Below, piece by piece: positions 11,218-21,280 of a stretch of DNA of 64,000 nucleotides (its first letter is position 1; the number at the start of each line of letters is the position of its first letter). This stretch comes from Rhodovulum sp. ES.010 (GTDB lineage: Bacteria; Pseudomonadota; Alphaproteobacteria; Rhodobacterales; Rhodobacteraceae). The stretch is from positions 2,614,001 to 2,678,000 of the forward strand of contig NZ_FSRS01000001.1 in NCBI RefSeq assembly GCF_900142935.1. The letters run 5' to 3'. The position numbers and the translations under genes are program-made. The notes under the pieces are model-generated. The model ran no database searches. It had not been told where the DNA came from and saw only the letters and a list, made by a program, of their open reading frames with translations.

Positions 11218-12585
11218 ATGGCCAAGGCGAAGAAAAAAGACATCGCGAAGAAGATCAAGAAGGCGAAGGTCAAGCCGCTGAAGCGCGAAGTGAAGCGGCT
11301 GCGCAAGGAACTGCAGGCGGCGACTGCCAGCCAACGCCAGGCGCCGCATGTCTCGCCTTTGGCCCCGCCCGGCGGCTTTCCCCTCCTGCCGGTCGTTCGC
11401 GGCGCGGCCTTTGCCGCCGCCGAGGCCGGCGTGCGCTATGGCGGGCGGCCCGATGTCATGCTGGCGCGGCTCGCCCCCGGCACCACCATCGCGGGAGCCT
11501 TCACCCGCTCGGCCACCCGCGCCGCGCCGGTGCTCGATTGCCAGGCCAAGATCGGCACCGACGCCGGGCCGCGGCAGGGTGCGGCGATCCTGGTGAATGC
11601 AGGGAACGCGAATGCCTTTACCGGGGCCGCGGGCGAGACGGCGGTCAAGGCGGTCTGCAACGCCACGGCAAAGACCACCGGCGTGCCCGAGACGCGGGTC
11701 TTCACCTCCTCGACGGGCGTGATCGGCGAACCGCTGCCCCATGACCGCATCACCGCCGTCCTCGACGACCTTGCCGGCCGACTTTCCGAAGACGGCCTGT
11801 CGCAGGCCGCACGCGCGATCATGACCACCGATACCTACCCCAAGGGCGCCGGGGCCGTCGTCGAGATCGAAGGCCAGCCTGTCCACATCGCCGGAATCGC
11901 CAAGGGCTCCGGCATGGTCGCCCCCGACATGGCGACGATGCTGGTCTACATCTTTACTGACGCGAAGATCGGGCATGCGCCGCTGCAGCGGATGCTGGCG
12001 CGCCTGACCGACGAGACCTTCAACTGCATCACCGTCGACGGCGACACCTCGACCTCGGACACGCTGCTGCTGGCTGCGACGGGCAAGTCGAAAGCACCGG
12101 AGATCGCCGACTTGCGGAGTGCCGCCGCCAAGACCTTCCAGGAGGCGTTGCGCGGCGTGATGCTCGATCTGGCCCAGCAGGTCGTCCGCGACGGCGAGGG
12201 CGCCACGAAATTCGTCGAGGTGAGCGTCACCGGGGCCGCCAGCCCGGCGGACGCAAAGAAGGTGGCCATGGCGGTGGCCAACTCGCCGCTCGTCAAGACC
12301 GCCGTCGCCGGCGAGGATCCCAACTGGGGGCGCATCGTCATGGCGGTGGGCAAATCCGGCGCCAAGGCCGACCGCGACGCGCTTTCGATCCGGTTCGGCG
12401 ACATATTGGTGGCCGAGAAGGGCTGGGTGGCGGAGAGCTACGAGGAAGAGGCCGGGGCGGCCTACATGCGGCGGGACGAACTGGAGATCGGGGTCGATCT
12501 CGGCCTCGGCAAGGGCGCGGCCACCGTCTGGACCTGCGACCTGACCCATCGCTACATCGACATCAACGCCGACTACCGCTCATGA
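11218..12585 (+). CDS. argJ: Bifunctional ornithine acetyltransferase/N-acetylglutamate synthase ArgJ with lysine-rich N-terminal extension
   Basis: The 455-aa protein recycles the acetyl group between N-acetylornithine and glutamate in arginine synthesis. The autoproteolysis site is visible in SGMVAPDMATMLVYI, with cleavage expected between A239 and T240. The usual ArgJ start (VSPLAP) only begins at residue 45. Before it are about 40 very basic residues (MAKAKKKDIAKKIKKAKVK and on) that look like a helical tail. The ATG at 11218 has a good GGGGGA site, and no other start lies before the core. argG is at 40 kb. mutT overlaps the end (ATGA). Confidence 0.95.
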   Translation: MAKAKKKDIAKKIKKAKVKPLKREVKRLRKELQAATASQRQAPHVSPLAPPGGFPLLPVVRGAAFAAAEAGVRYGGRPDVMLARLAPGTTIAGAFTRSATRAAPVLDCQAKIGTDAGPRQGAAILVNAGNANAFTGAAGETAVKAVCNATAKTTGVPETRVFTSSTGVIGEPLPHDRITAVLDDLAGRLSEDGLSQAARAIMTTDTYPKGAGAVVEIEGQPVHIAGIAKGSGMVAPDMATMLVYIFTDAKIGHAPLQRMLARLTDETFNCITVDGDTSTSDTLLLAATGKSKAPEIADLRSAAAKTFQEALRGVMLDLAQQVVRDGEGATKFVEVSVTGAASPADAKKVAMAVANSPLVKTAVAGEDPNWGRIVMAVGKSGAKADRDALSIRFGDILVAEKGWVAESYEEEAGAAYMRRDELEIGVDLGLGKGAATVWTCDLTHRYIDINADYRS

Positions 12586-12980
12586 AGATGGTCCTTGTCG
12601 CCGCGGTGGCGCTGGTCGATGTCGATGGGCGGGTGTTGCTGGCCCAGCGGCCCGAGGGCAAGCCGATGGCCGGGCTTTGGGAATTCCCGGGCGGCAAGGT
12701 GGAGCCGGGCGAGACGCCCGAGGCCGCGCTGATGCGCGAGTTGAAGGAAGAGCTCGGGATCGACACCTGGGAAAGCTGCCTCGCGCCCCTGACGTTCGCC
12801 AGCCACTCCTACGAGGACTTCCACCTCCTGATGCCGCTCTTCGCCTGCCGCAAGTGGAAGGGACAGCTCCACGGCCATGAGGGACAGACCCTCAGATGGG
12901 CGCATGCCAGGGACCTGAACAAGTTTCCCATGCCCGCCGCGGACCTGCCGCTGATCCCGATCCTGCGCGACTGGCTGTGA
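12582..12980 (+). CDS. mutT: 8-oxo-dGTP diphosphatase MutT (Nudix hydrolase)
   Basis: The 132-aa protein carries the Nudix box at residues 37-60, starting GGKVEPGETPEAAL and ending RELKEELGI, with all box residues in place. MutT hydrolyses 8-oxo-dGTP and prevents A:T to C:G transversions. The start codon overlaps the argJ stop (ATGA), so translation is coupled; this argJ-mutT pair is common in Rhodobacteraceae. The substrate is inferred from length and context. Confidence 0.9.
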   Translation: MKMVLVAAVALVDVDGRVLLAQRPEGKPMAGLWEFPGGKVEPGETPEAALMRELKEELGIDTWESCLAPLTFASHSYEDFHLLMPLFACRKWKGQLHGHEGQTLRWAHARDLNKFPMPAADLPLIPILRDWL

Positions 12981-13045
12981 ACCGCCCCCGCCCGGTGGGG
13001 AAAAGCTGTCACCGCTCGGCGAACATCCGCCCATGACCACCGACC

Positions 13046-13068
13046 GCGACGAAATATTCTTTCGTCGC
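13046..13068 (+). other. Perfect 9-bp inverted repeat upstream of the 44-codon gene
   Basis: GCGACGAAA (13046-13054) and TTTCGTCGC (13060-13068) flank the 5-base spacer TATTC. No T-run follows on either strand. It lies 52 bases before the ATG of the small gene at 13121, so it may be an operator or a leader hairpin. The role is unknown. Confidence 0.45.
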
Positions 13069-13120
13069 AGGGCTCGTGCGGCTTACAAAATGAGTGTTTG
13101 CAGTTGGGAGACAGAAGGCG

Positions 13121-13255
13121 ATGATCCAGACCATTATCCTTGGATCGTGCGTATCGGTTCAAGGGGCGCTCGTCGGATATCGACCGGACGGCAGGGTCGT
13201 CGTGCGCGTGGGCGACCGGCTGTACGAAGGACATCCGGTGACTCGCGCCGCCTGA
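13121..13255 (+). CDS. Short conserved-looking protein, 44 aa, unknown function
   Basis: The ORF runs ATG 13121 to TGA 13253-13255 with AGAAGG (and GGGAG further up) before the start. The product begins MIQTIILGSCVSVQGALVGY and has the look of a compact beta fold (alternating hydrophobics, VVVRVGDRLYEGHPV). I recall similar small proteins in roseobacters, but I cannot verify that here. It sits between mutT (+) and the infB terminator and may have its own promoter with the inverted repeat at 13046-13068. It does not overlap any other likely gene. Confidence 0.6.
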   Translation: MIQTIILGSCVSVQGALVGYRPDGRVVVRVGDRLYEGHPVTRAA

Positions 13256-13280
13256 GGGATCCGACCGCCACGCACGAGGA

Positions 13281-13308
13281 GAAAAGGGGCGCCCCGACGG
13301 GCGCCCCT
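13281..13308 (-). terminator. Intrinsic terminator of the rimP-nusA-rnpM-infB operon
   Basis: A perfect 10-bp GC-rich stem (13285-13294 with 13299-13308, loop CGAC) is followed on the minus strand by TTTTC. It lies 24 bases after the infB stop. On the plus strand no T-run follows, so it acts mainly for infB. Confidence 0.8.
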
Positions 13309-13331
13309 CTGACCTTCTGTTCGGCGGTCGC

Positions 13332-15809
13332 TCAGTCGAGGCTGCGCTCGACCTCCTGGCGCTCGAAGATCTCTATGACATCGCCCTGGCGGATGTCTTC
13401 GTAGTTCTCGAAGGCCATGCCGCATTCCTGGCCCGACTGGACCTCGGCCACCTCGTCCTTGAAGCGCTTGAGCGTTTTCAGCGTGCCTTCGTGGATCACC
13501 ACATCGTCGCGCAGCAGCCGCACGCCGGCCGACCGGCGCGCGATGCCCTCGGTGACCAGACAGCCCGCGACCTTGCCGACACCCGAGACCTTGAAGACCT
13601 CCTTGATCTCGGCATAACCGATGTAGGTTTCGCGGATCTCGGCCGACAGCAGGCCCGAGGCCGCCGCCTTCACGTCGTCGACCAGGTCGTAGATCACGCT
13701 GTAGTAGCGGATCTCGACACCTTTCTGGTTCGCGGCATTCCGCGCCGGCGCGTTGGCCCGGACGTTGAAGCCCATGATCGGCGCACCGCTGGCCTCGGCG
13801 AGGCCCACATCGGTTTCGGTGATCGCACCGACGCCGGCGTGCAACACGCGCACGCGCACTTCCTCGTTGCCGATCTTCTCCATCGCCTGGACGATCGCCT
13901 CGGCCGACCCCTGGACGTCGGCCTTGACGAGGATCGGCAGCTCCTGAACGTTCTCGTCCTCCTTGGCCTTGGCCATGAGCTGTTCCAGCGTCGTGGCGGC
14001 CCCGGCGGCGGCGCGCTTCTCCTTGGCCTTCTGCTCGCGGTATTCAGCAATCTCGCGGGCCTGTGCCTCGGTCTCGACCACGTTCAGGACGTCGCCTGCT
14101 TCCGGCGTGCCGTTCAGGCCCAGCACCTCGACGGGCACCGAAGGCCCGGCTTCCTCGACGCGCTCGCCCTTGTCGTTGATCAGGGCGCGGACCTTGCCCC
14201 ACTGCTCGCCCACGACGAAGATATCGCCGCGCTTCAGCGTGCCCTTCTGCACGAGGACGGTGGCCACCGGGCCACGGCCGACGTCGAGCTGCGCCTCGAT
14301 CACCGCGCCCTCGGCCACCCGGTTCGGGTTCGCCGTGAGTTCGACAAGTTCGGCCTGCAGCGCGATCGATTCCAGCAGTTCGTCAAGCCCCTGGCCGGTC
14401 ACCGCCGAGACTTCGACATCCTGCACCTCGCCCGACAGCTTCTCGACGATCACCTCGTGCTGAAGCAGGTCGGTGCGCACCTTGTCGGAATTCGCGGCGG
14501 GCTTGTCGACCTTGTTGATCGCCACGATCATCGGCACCTCGGCCGCCTTTGCGTGGTTGATCGCCTCGATTGTCTGCGGCATCACCGCGTCGTCGGCCGC
14601 GACCACCAGCACCACGATATCGGTGACCTGCGCGCCCCGCGCCCGCATCGACGTGAAGGCCGCGTGGCCTGGTGTGTCGAGGAAGGTCAGCGTGGTGCCG
14701 CTGTCGGTCTTCACTTGGTAGGCGCCGATATGCTGGGTGATACCCCCGGCCTCGCCGGCGACGACCTTGGCGTTGCGGATCGCATCGAGAAGCGACGTCT
14801 TGCCGTGGTCGACATGGCCCATGATCGTGATGACCGGCGGGCGCGCCTGCATGTCCTCGGGCTTGTCGTAGACCGTGGCGATCACGTCCTCGACATCGGC
14901 GTCCGAGACGCGCTGGACGCGGTGGCCGAATTCCTCGACGATCAGTTCGGCGGTATCGGCGTCGATGGTCTGGTTTTGCGTGACCATCATGCCGTTCTGC
15001 ATCAGCGCCTTGACCACGTCGGCCACGCGTTCGGCCATACGGTTGGCAAGCTCCGAGACGACGATCTGCTCGGGCACCTGCACGTCGCGCACGACCTTCT
15101 CGCGGTTCTCAGCCCCGCCCATCGCCTTCTGGCGCATGCGTTCCTGCTTGCGCTTCATCGCGGCGAGCGAGCGCTGCCGCCCGCCCTCGCCGCCGGCGAG
15201 CGCCTGGTTGACCGTCAGCTTGCCGGATCGGCGGCTGTCGCCCTTGCCCTTGCCGCGCGAGGGACGGTCGTCGGTGCGTTCGCGCTCGCGCTCGGGCTTG
15301 CGCGGGGCGGCGGCCGGTTTCGGCGCCGCCTTCGCGGCCTCGGGGGTCGCGGACGCCGCAGGTTTCTCCGCCGCGCTGGCTTCGCGACGGCGGCGTTCCT
15401 CTTCCTCCGCCGCCTTGCGACGCGCGGCTTCCTCGATCTCGCGCTGTTCGCGTTCCTTCGCCTCGGCTTCCTCGCGGCGGCGCTGGCGCTCTTCCTCGCG
15501 CTTGCGCTCGTCCTCGGCGCGCTTTGCGGCGTCTTCCGCCTCGCGGGCCTTCGCGGCCTGCAACGCCTTCAGACGGCGCTCCATCTCGGCATCGGAGATG
15601 CCGGCGGGACGTTTGGAAGGATCACCCGCGGATGCACCGCCCGCGCCGCCGCCAGACTTGCCGGCGCCGGGTTTCGGGACGACGACACGCTTGCGCTTGG
15701 TCTCGACGACCACGTTCTTGGTGCGGCCGTGGCTGAAGCTCTGCTTCACCTGGCCGGACCGAGGCCCGCCGCGCAAACCCAAAGTCTTCTTGCCGTCACT
15801 ATCGCTCAT
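13332..15809 (-). CDS. infB: Translation initiation factor IF-2
   Basis: The protein is 825 aa from the ATG at 15807-15809; upstream in-frame codons overlap rnpM and do not resemble IF-2. It delivers fMet-tRNA to the 30S subunit and is a GTPase. The N-terminus (residues 1-230) is a long charged, alanine/arginine-rich linker typical of IF-2. G1 is GHVDHGKT (331-338), followed by DTPGH and NKVDKP. The C-terminal fMet-tRNA-binding domain is complete. It is the last gene of the rimP operon, seven bases after rnpM. Confidence 0.98.
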   Translation of the reverse strand: MSDSDGKKTLGLRGGPRSGQVKQSFSHGRTKNVVVETKRKRVVVPKPGAGKSGGGAGGASAGDPSKRPAGISDAEMERRLKALQAAKAREAEDAAKRAEDERKREEERQRRREEAEAKEREQREIEEAARRKAAEEEERRRREASAAEKPAASATPEAAKAAPKPAAAPRKPERERERTDDRPSRGKGKGDSRRSGKLTVNQALAGGEGGRQRSLAAMKRKQERMRQKAMGGAENREKVVRDVQVPEQIVVSELANRMAERVADVVKALMQNGMMVTQNQTIDADTAELIVEEFGHRVQRVSDADVEDVIATVYDKPEDMQARPPVITIMGHVDHGKTSLLDAIRNAKVVAGEAGGITQHIGAYQVKTDSGTTLTFLDTPGHAAFTSMRARGAQVTDIVVLVVAADDAVMPQTIEAINHAKAAEVPMIVAINKVDKPAANSDKVRTDLLQHEVIVEKLSGEVQDVEVSAVTGQGLDELLESIALQAELVELTANPNRVAEGAVIEAQLDVGRGPVATVLVQKGTLKRGDIFVVGEQWGKVRALINDKGERVEEAGPSVPVEVLGLNGTPEAGDVLNVVETEAQAREIAEYREQKAKEKRAAAGAATTLEQLMAKAKEDENVQELPILVKADVQGSAEAIVQAMEKIGNEEVRVRVLHAGVGAITETDVGLAEASGAPIMGFNVRANAPARNAANQKGVEIRYYSVIYDLVDDVKAAASGLLSAEIRETYIGYAEIKEVFKVSGVGKVAGCLVTEGIARRSAGVRLLRDDVVIHEGTLKTLKRFKDEVAEVQSGQECGMAFENYEDIRQGDVIEIFERQEVERSLD

Positions 15810-15816
15810 CCGGTTT

Positions 15817-16437
15817 TCAACCCTTCCCGGGGGTCTCTCCCCCGATCTTCTCGCGCACGCCCGAAAGCTTGGCGGCATCCTCTACTACACGTTCGGTGAG
15901 TCCGCCACCCGCAAGCGCGCCATGTATCACATGTTCCCGGCCGAATGCCAAACCCAATTCCCGGGCCGTCAGACAGCCGATATAAGCCCCCTCGGGCCGC
16001 GGGGGGCGCAGCTTCGACTTGCCCCGCGCCGACCCGTCGCTGGCCTGGATCAGCACCGCCGCCTCGCCGGTGTCGAGCCACCCGCGCACCTTCTCGTAGC
16101 CGACCACGGCTTGCCCCGCCTTACGCGACAGCGACAGCCCTTCGACCACCCGCCGCAGCAGCCCCGTCTCGACCTGGTCCAGCAGGTCCTCCGGCACCGT
16201 CACCGCCTGTTTCGCCGCCCGCGCGAACAGACGCTTCTTCGCCGCGGTCTGCAACGCCGCCCGGTCCGCCGACACCCATATGCCGCGACCGGGCAGCTTG
16301 CCCAGGAGGTCGGGCACCACCCGACCCTCGGGCGCCACGACGAAGCGGATCAGGCCGGCCCTTGGCTGCACCCCACCCGTGGCGATGCATCGCCGTTCGG
16401 GCTCGGTTGGGGCCTTGCGTGCGCCTCCGCGGGACAT
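15817..16437 (-). CDS. rnpM: YlxR/RnpM-like RNA-binding protein fused to L7Ae-like domain
   Basis: The 206-aa protein has an N-terminal YlxR (DUF448) domain with RRCIATG and GRGIWV (about residues 15-55). A C-terminal L7Ae/L30e-like RNA-binding part (about 95-190) follows. The fused form is common in alphaproteobacteria, whereas Bacillus has two separate genes. YlxR-type proteins bind RNA and have been linked to RNase P in Firmicutes; whether this holds here is unknown. The position between nusA (20 bases) and infB (7 bases) is the conserved one. Confidence 0.9.
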   Translation of the reverse strand: MSRGGARKAPTEPERRCIATGGVQPRAGLIRFVVAPEGRVVPDLLGKLPGRGIWVSADRAALQTAAKKRLFARAAKQAVTVPEDLLDQVETGLLRRVVEGLSLSRKAGQAVVGYEKVRGWLDTGEAAVLIQASDGSARGKSKLRPPRPEGAYIGCLTARELGLAFGREHVIHGALAGGGLTERVVEDAAKLSGVREKIGGETPGKG

Positions 16438-16457
16438 CGGGGCCTCCGGCGCCAGGA

Positions 16458-18092
16458 TCAGGCCCCGGCCTCCTCTTGCCTCTCCCCGGCCTCTTCGGGC
16501 TGGTCCTCTGCCTCGTCAGCCTCGGCCGCCAACTCGTCCGGGTCGACCCAGCCCAGTTGGACGCGGGCCGTCATCACAAGGCTCTGCGCCTCTTCCAGCG
16601 AGACGTCGAACTTCTCAAGAAGACCTTCGTCCTTCACGCGCTCGCCATCGACCGTCGTCCAGCCCCCGGCAAGCTCCCAGTCGGCGCAGGTGGCAAAGTC
16701 CTCGAGGGTCTTGATGCCGTCCTCGGCCAGCGCCTCGAACATCTGGGGTGTCAGCCCCTCGAATTCAACCAGGCTGTCCTCCACACCCAGTTCGCGGGCA
16801 TGTTCCAGGGCCTTGCGGTTGAGTTCCTCCAGATGATCGCGGGCGCGGGCCTGAAGCTCGTTGGCGGTGTCCTCGTCCACCCCGTCGATCACCAGCAGTT
16901 CGTCGATATCGACGTAAGCCACCTCTTCGAGATTGGTGAAGCCTTCCGACACAAGCAACTGGGCAAAGAACTCGTCGAGGTCCAGCGTATCCATGAAGAG
17001 CTTTGTGCGATCCTCGAACTCGGCCTGGCGGCGCTGGCTTTCCTCGGCCTCGGTCATGATGTCGATGTCGAGCCCGGTCAGCTGGCTGGCCAGCCGCACG
17101 TTCTGGCCGCGCCGGCCGATGGCCAGCGAAAGCTGATCGTCGGGGACCACCACCTCGATCTTGCCGGCCTCCTCGTCGATAACGACCTTGCTAACTTCGG
17201 CAGGCTGGAGCGCGTTCACCAGGAAGGTCGCCTGATCCTCGTTCCACGGGATGATGTCGATCTTCTCGCCCTGAAGCTCGTTGACCACGGCCTGCACGCG
17301 GCTGCCGCGCATGCCGACGCAGGCGCCCACCGGGTCGATGGAGCCGTCATAAGAAATAACCGCGATTTTGGCGCGCGAGCCGGGGTCGCGGGCCACGGCC
17401 TTGATCTCGATGATGCCGTCGTAGATTTCCGGCACTTCCATCTTGAAGAGTTCGGCCATGAACTCGGGCGCGGTGCGCGACAGGAAAACCTGCGGCCCCC
17501 GCGTCTCGCGCCGGACATCCTTGATGTAGCAGCGGATGCGGTCGTTCGGGCGGTAGCTTTCGCGGCCGATCTTCTCGTTCCGGCGCAGGATGCCCTCGCC
17601 CCGGCCGATATCGACGATGACGTTGCCGTATTCCTCGCGCTTGACGACACCGTTGATGATGGTGCCGGCGCGGTCGTGGAATTCCTCGTATTGCCGGTCG
17701 CGCTCGGCCTCGCGCACCTTCTGCAGGATCACCTGCTTGGCCGACTGCGCGGCGATCCGGCCCATGTCGACGGGCGGCACCTCGTCCACGATGCTGTCGC
17801 CGACCTTGGGGTCATCGAGATACTGTTTCGCCTGTTCGACGGTCAGCTCGGCCTGGTAGTTCTCCAGTTCCTCGTCCTCGACCACCGTGCGAACGCGGGT
17901 GAAGGTCGCCCGCCCGGTCTTGCGATCGATCGACACGCGGATGTCCATTTCCGAGCCGTAGCGCGACTTCGCGGCGCGGGCGAGACTCTCCTCCATCGCC
18001 TGAACGACGAGATCGGGGTCGATCATCTTTTCGCGCGCGACGGCTTCGGCCGTCTGCAACAGTTCCAGCTGGTTGGCAGAGGTAATCGCCAT
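16458..18092 (-). CDS. nusA: Transcription termination/antitermination factor NusA
   Basis: The 544-aa protein binds RNA polymerase and nascent RNA, modulating pausing, termination and antitermination. An N-terminal RNA-polymerase-binding domain comes first, then S1 ([18 protein letters not shown]), then KH domains ([35 protein letters not shown]). The C-terminal helix-hairpin-helix-like part ends in an acidic tail ([18 protein letters not shown]). It is the second gene of the operon, three bases after rimP. In other bacteria NusA feeds back on its own operon, which matters for the leader hairpin described upstream of rimP. Confidence 0.98.
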   Translation of the reverse strand: MAITSANQLELLQTAEAVAREKMIDPDLVVQAMEESLARAAKSRYGSEMDIRVSIDRKTGRATFTRVRTVVEDEELENYQAELTVEQAKQYLDDPKVGDSIVDEVPPVDMGRIAAQSAKQVILQKVREAERDRQYEEFHDRAGTIINGVVKREEYGNVIVDIGRGEGILRRNEKIGRESYRPNDRIRCYIKDVRRETRGPQVFLSRTAPEFMAELFKMEVPEIYDGIIEIKAVARDPGSRAKIAVISYDGSIDPVGACVGMRGSRVQAVVNELQGEKIDIIPWNEDQATFLVNALQPAEVSKVVIDEEAGKIEVVVPDDQLSLAIGRRGQNVRLASQLTGLDIDIMTEAEESQRRQAEFEDRTKLFMDTLDLDEFFAQLLVSEGFTNLEEVAYVDIDELLVIDGVDEDTANELQARARDHLEELNRKALEHARELGVEDSLVEFEGLTPQMFEALAEDGIKTLEDFATCADWELAGGWTTVDGERVKDEGLLEKFDVSLEEAQSLVMTARVQLGWVDPDELAAEADEAEDQPEEAGERQEEAGA

Positions 18093-18095
18093 GTC

Positions 18096-18689
18096 TCAGT
18101 CCTCCTGCGGGACGGAACCCTCGTCCGTCTCGATCTCGTCAAAATCCTTGTCGTCGATGATCCCGGCGTCCTTGCGCGCCTTGAGCATCTCGCGGATCAG
18201 CTCTTCGGTCAGTACCAGCTTGGCGTCCGACAGCCAGTCGAACTCCAGACCGATGGTGACGGGCTGACCATCCGCGCCGGTAATCTCGATCAGAACCTCG
18301 CCGTCCTCCAGGCCCGCAAGCAGGCCCTTGAAGCGGCGTCGGCCATCGATAAGTTCGGTGGTCTCCAGCTTGGCCTCGTACCCTTCCCAGGTCTCGAAGT
18401 CCTTGAGCCGGGTCAAGGGACGGTCGATTCCCGGGCTGGACACTTCCAACGTGTAGGCATCCTCGACCGGGTCCTCGACATCCAGAACGGCCGAGACCGC
18501 CGTGGAAATCTCCGCGCAATCGTCCACCTCGATGCCGCCATCGGGGCGTTCGGCCATCAGTTGCAGCGTCTTGATCTTGCCGCCCATGAGGCGCACGCGC
18601 ACCAGCTCATAGCCCATCCCCTCGATCACGGGGGTCAGGATCCCGGCGAGGCGCCGGTCGATGGCAGTCTTGGCGACAAGGTCGGTCAT
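18096..18689 (-). CDS. rimP: Ribosome maturation factor RimP
   Basis: The protein is 197 aa from the ATG at 18687-18689. RimP is needed for 30S subunit maturation. The core shows the family pattern ([38 protein letters not shown]). It has an acidic C-terminal tail. It is the first gene of the operon, immediately preceded by a terminator-type hairpin only 14 bases before the start codon. The ribosome-binding site is weak (GGACACC). Confidence 0.96.
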   Translation of the reverse strand: MTDLVAKTAIDRRLAGILTPVIEGMGYELVRVRLMGGKIKTLQLMAERPDGGIEVDDCAEISTAVSAVLDVEDPVEDAYTLEVSSPGIDRPLTRLKDFETWEGYEAKLETTELIDGRRRFKGLLAGLEDGEVLIEITGADGQPVTIGLEFDWLSDAKLVLTEELIREMLKARKDAGIIDDKDFDEIETDEGSVPQED

Positions 18690-18703
18690 GGGTGTCCAGA
18701 CAC

Positions 18704-18726
18704 AAAAAAGCGGGCCAACGGCCCGC
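18704..18726 (-). terminator. Terminator-type hairpin in the rimP leader (possible attenuator)
   Basis: A perfect 7-bp stem GCGGGCC/GGCCCGC (18710-18716 with 18720-18726, loop AAC) is followed on the minus strand by six T residues (18709-18704). It lies 106 bases after the methyltransferase stop and 14 bases before the rimP ATG. The likely rimP promoter (18784-18812) is upstream of it, so rimP transcripts must read through this hairpin. Confidence 0.7.
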
Positions 18727-18783
18727 GCGGAATTCACCGGTAGAGGTTCGGGGGTGGAGGCCGAACCGCCGCTGTCGACGGGG

Positions 18784-18812
18784 ATATAGGCGGATGCGCG
18801 CGAAACTGCAAG
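18784..18812 (-). promoter_or_regulatory. Candidate promoter of the rimP-nusA-infB operon (RpoH-like)
   Basis: On the minus strand CTTGCA (18812-18807) is followed after 16 bases by CCTATAT (18790-18784). The -35 hexamer and spacing are the same as at the dnaK promoter. It can also be read as a sigma-70 promoter, TTGCAG-17-TATATC. A start near 18776 would give a leader of about 87 nt. Confidence 0.55.
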
Positions 18813-18832
18813 GAGATTGTCCGCGGTCTGCG

Positions 18833-19459
18833 CTATGCGACCTTGCGCGCGATCAGGAACAGCGCCGACTTTCCGCCCTCGGGCAGCCACTCCTCGACGA
18901 TCTCGAAACCCGCCCCCTCGATCTCGGCCTTGAGCTGGTCCTCGGTCAGAAGGTTGAAGAGCGGCAGAAGGCCGACGGCATGGCCCCCCTTGATGATGAC
19001 GCGAAAGACCAGAGGCGCGCGGGCCGCGCAGGCCGTGCTGGACACGAAGATTCCGCCGGGCCGCAGCATCGCGCGCACGCGCGCGAGCGCACCTTGCCGG
19101 TCCTCTAAGAGGTGCAAGACGTTGTGCGCCATGACCATGTCGTAGGGTCCGGTCGCCGCGGGCATGTCTTCTAGGCTGGCGACCTCGAAGCGGACATTGG
19201 TCACGCCCTCGGATGCAGCCTTTTCCCGTGCGATCTCGATCATGTTGACCGAACAGTCGATGGCGGTGACATGACCCGCGTGGGGGGCATGTTTCAGGGC
19301 AGTGGTGCCGGTGCCGCAGCCGAACTCGAACACGCGCGACTCCCGCGTCAGGTGGTCTCTCGTCAGGCACAGCTTGCGTTCATAAGCGTCGGGGTCGCGC
19401 ACCGGCATCCGGGCATAGCGCCGGGCGAGCCGATCCCAGAAACGGACATTCGCGCTCAT
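18833..19459 (-). CDS. Class I SAM-dependent methyltransferase
   Basis: The 208-aa protein has motif [13 protein letters not shown] (about residues 44-55), the acidic motif II residue in [11 protein letters not shown], and the post-motif NVLHLLEDR. It belongs to the UbiE/Methyltransf_11 group. The substrate cannot be told from the sequence. It lies three bases downstream of pip on the same strand and is probably co-transcribed with it. Confidence 0.85.
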   Translation of the reverse strand: MSANVRFWDRLARRYARMPVRDPDAYERKLCLTRDHLTRESRVFEFGCGTGTTALKHAPHAGHVTAIDCSVNMIEIAREKAASEGVTNVRFEVASLEDMPAATGPYDMVMAHNVLHLLEDRQGALARVRAMLRPGGIFVSSTACAARAPLVFRVIIKGGHAVGLLPLFNLLTEDQLKAEIEGAGFEIVEEWLPEGGKSALFLIARKVA

Positions 19460-19462
19460 GGA

Positions 19463-20452
19463 CTACAGACCCAACGCCCCCGACTGCCGCTGCACGCCGC
19501 GCATCGTGCGCACCAACTCGGCGCTGATCCCCGGCTCGGACAGCGCGTGGCCCGCCAGCGGCACCATCTTCAGTTCGGCCCGGCTCCAGCGTTCGGCCAG
19601 TGCCCAGGCCGAAGCGGGCGGGCACACCATGTCATAGCGACCCTGCACAATGGTCGCCGGGATATGCGAGATCAGAGCAACGTCCTGCAGGATCTGGCCG
19701 TCGCGGTCGAGGAAACCGCGATTGCGGAAATAATGGTTCTCAAGCCGGGCGAAGGCGCGCGCATAATCGGCCGGCGCTTCGCCCATCGGGCCATCGTGGT
19801 CGATCGAAGCCAGGGCGTTCTCCCACGCCGCCCAGGCCCGCGCGTAGCGGGTTTCCAGCATCATGTCGCCGGAGAACAGCCGCCGGTGGTAAGCTTCGAT
19901 CATGTCGTGGCGCTCGTCCTCGGGCACGAGGTCGGCGAAGCGCGCCCAGAGGTCGGGCCAGAACTGCCCGGCGCCGCCGCCATAGAACCAGTCGAGCTCG
20001 GCCTGGGTCATCAGAAAGACGCCGCGCAGAACGAGGTAGGCCACGCGGTCGGGATGCGCCTGGGCGTAGATCAGCGCCAGCGTCGCCCCCCAGCTGCCGC
20101 CGAACAGCACCCAGCGGTCGATCCCGAGCGTGTCGCGAATCGTCTCGATGTCGGAGACGAGATGCCAGGTGGTGTTGGCCGAAACGGAGGCATGGGGCCG
20201 CGAGCGCCCGCAACCGCGCTGGTCGAACAGGATCACGCGGAACTCCGCCGGGTCGAAATAGCGGCGCATCGCCGGGCTGCAGCCGCCGCCCGGCCCCCCG
20301 TGCAGCACCACCACGGGGATGCCCCTGGGGTTGCCGCACTGCTCGACATAGATACGGTGGCCCTCGCCCACGTCGAGCATCCGCTGGTCGAACGGGTCGA
20401 GCGGCGGATAAAGAAGTTGCGATGCGCGCTTTTGGCCTGCGGATTTGTCCAT
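19463..20452 (-). CDS. pip: Proline iminopeptidase (alpha/beta hydrolase)
   Basis: The protein is 329 aa from the ATG at 20450-20452; the in-frame extension upstream falls in the divergent ubiG promoter region. It releases N-terminal proline from peptides in the cytoplasm. HGGPGGG forms the oxyanion region (51-57), and the nucleophile S120 lies in GGSWG (118-122). DQRGCGRS is the peptidase S33 signature. The catalytic Asp lies in GRYDMVCPP and the His in AGHALSEPG. Confidence 0.95.
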   Translation of the reverse strand: MDKSAGQKRASQLLYPPLDPFDQRMLDVGEGHRIYVEQCGNPRGIPVVVLHGGPGGGCSPAMRRYFDPAEFRVILFDQRGCGRSRPHASVSANTTWHLVSDIETIRDTLGIDRWVLFGGSWGATLALIYAQAHPDRVAYLVLRGVFLMTQAELDWFYGGGAGQFWPDLWARFADLVPEDERHDMIEAYHRRLFSGDMMLETRYARAWAAWENALASIDHDGPMGEAPADYARAFARLENHYFRNRGFLDRDGQILQDVALISHIPATIVQGRYDMVCPPASAWALAERWSRAELKMVPLAGHALSEPGISAELVRTMRGVQRQSGALGL

Positions 20453-20523
20453 GAGCCGCCTATATAACCCCGGAGCGCCACACCCAATAGGTGTGTTCAC
20501 AGAAGACAGGAACGGAGCTCGCG

Positions 20524-21270
20524 ATGCAAGGATCGGAAACCACCGTCGATGCCGGCGAGGTGGCGAAATTCGAGGCGATGGCCGCCGAGTGGTGGGACCC
20601 GAACGGCAAGTTCAAGCCGCTGCACATGCTCAACCCCTGCCGTCTGGACTACATCACGCGCCAGATCGCCGCAGAATTCGACCGCGACCTGTCGGCGGAG
20701 ACACCCTTCGCGGGGCTGCGCCTGCTGGACATCGGCTGCGGCGGCGGGCTGCTGGCCGAGCCTATGGCAAGGCTCGGGGCCGAGGTCGTGGGGGCCGACG
20801 CGGCCGAACGCAACATACCGGTCGCGCGCATCCATGCCGAGCAGTCGGGGCTGGAGATCGACTATCGTCACACCACCGCCGAGGCGCTGGCCGCGGCGGG
20901 CGAGACGTTCGACGTGGTTCTGAACATGGAGGTGGTGGAGCATGTCGCCGACCCGCTGCACTATCTGACCGCGTGTCAGCATTTGCTGAAGCCCGGCGGG
21001 CTGCACATCTGTTCGACGATAAACCGCAACCCCAAGAGCTTCGTGATGGCGATCTTCGGGGCGGAATACGTGATGCGCTGGCTGCCCAAGGGCACCCATG
21101 AATACGCAAAGTTCATCACCCCGGACGAACTGTGCGCGCTGATCGAGCAGGCGGGGATGACGCCGTTCGATCGGACCGGTTTCGTCTTCAACCCGATCAC
21201 CTGGTCCTGGTCGCTGTCCAGCCGTGACCTGAGCGTGAACTACGTCACCGCGGCGGTGAAACCCGCCTGA
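20524..21270 (+). CDS. ubiG: Ubiquinone biosynthesis O-methyltransferase UbiG
   Basis: The protein is 248 aa from the ATG at 20524, preceded by GGAACGGAG. The start 33 bases upstream lacks such a site. UbiG does both O-methylation steps of ubiquinone synthesis. The N-terminal [19 protein letters not shown] and the SAM motif DIGCGGG (69-75) are typical. It also shows [10 protein letters not shown] and [12 protein letters not shown]. It is divergent from pip with 71 bases between. Confidence 0.97.
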   Translation: MQGSETTVDAGEVAKFEAMAAEWWDPNGKFKPLHMLNPCRLDYITRQIAAEFDRDLSAETPFAGLRLLDIGCGGGLLAEPMARLGAEVVGADAAERNIPVARIHAEQSGLEIDYRHTTAEALAAAGETFDVVLNMEVVEHVADPLHYLTACQHLLKPGGLHICSTINRNPKSFVMAIFGAEYVMRWLPKGTHEYAKFITPDELCALIEQAGMTPFDRTGFVFNPITWSWSLSSRDLSVNYVTAAVKPA

Positions 21271-21280
21271 CGCTTCGGTT

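Noticed and set aside
13033..13404. A 123-codon plus-strand frame upstream of and into infB
   Set aside because: It overlaps the terminator and infB end and has no typical composition. The 44-codon frame at 13121 has the better start and sequence.
13491..15899. A plus-strand frame of 802 codons opposite infB
   Set aside because: Shadow of infB; the translation is repetitive Leu/Arg/Gly-rich.
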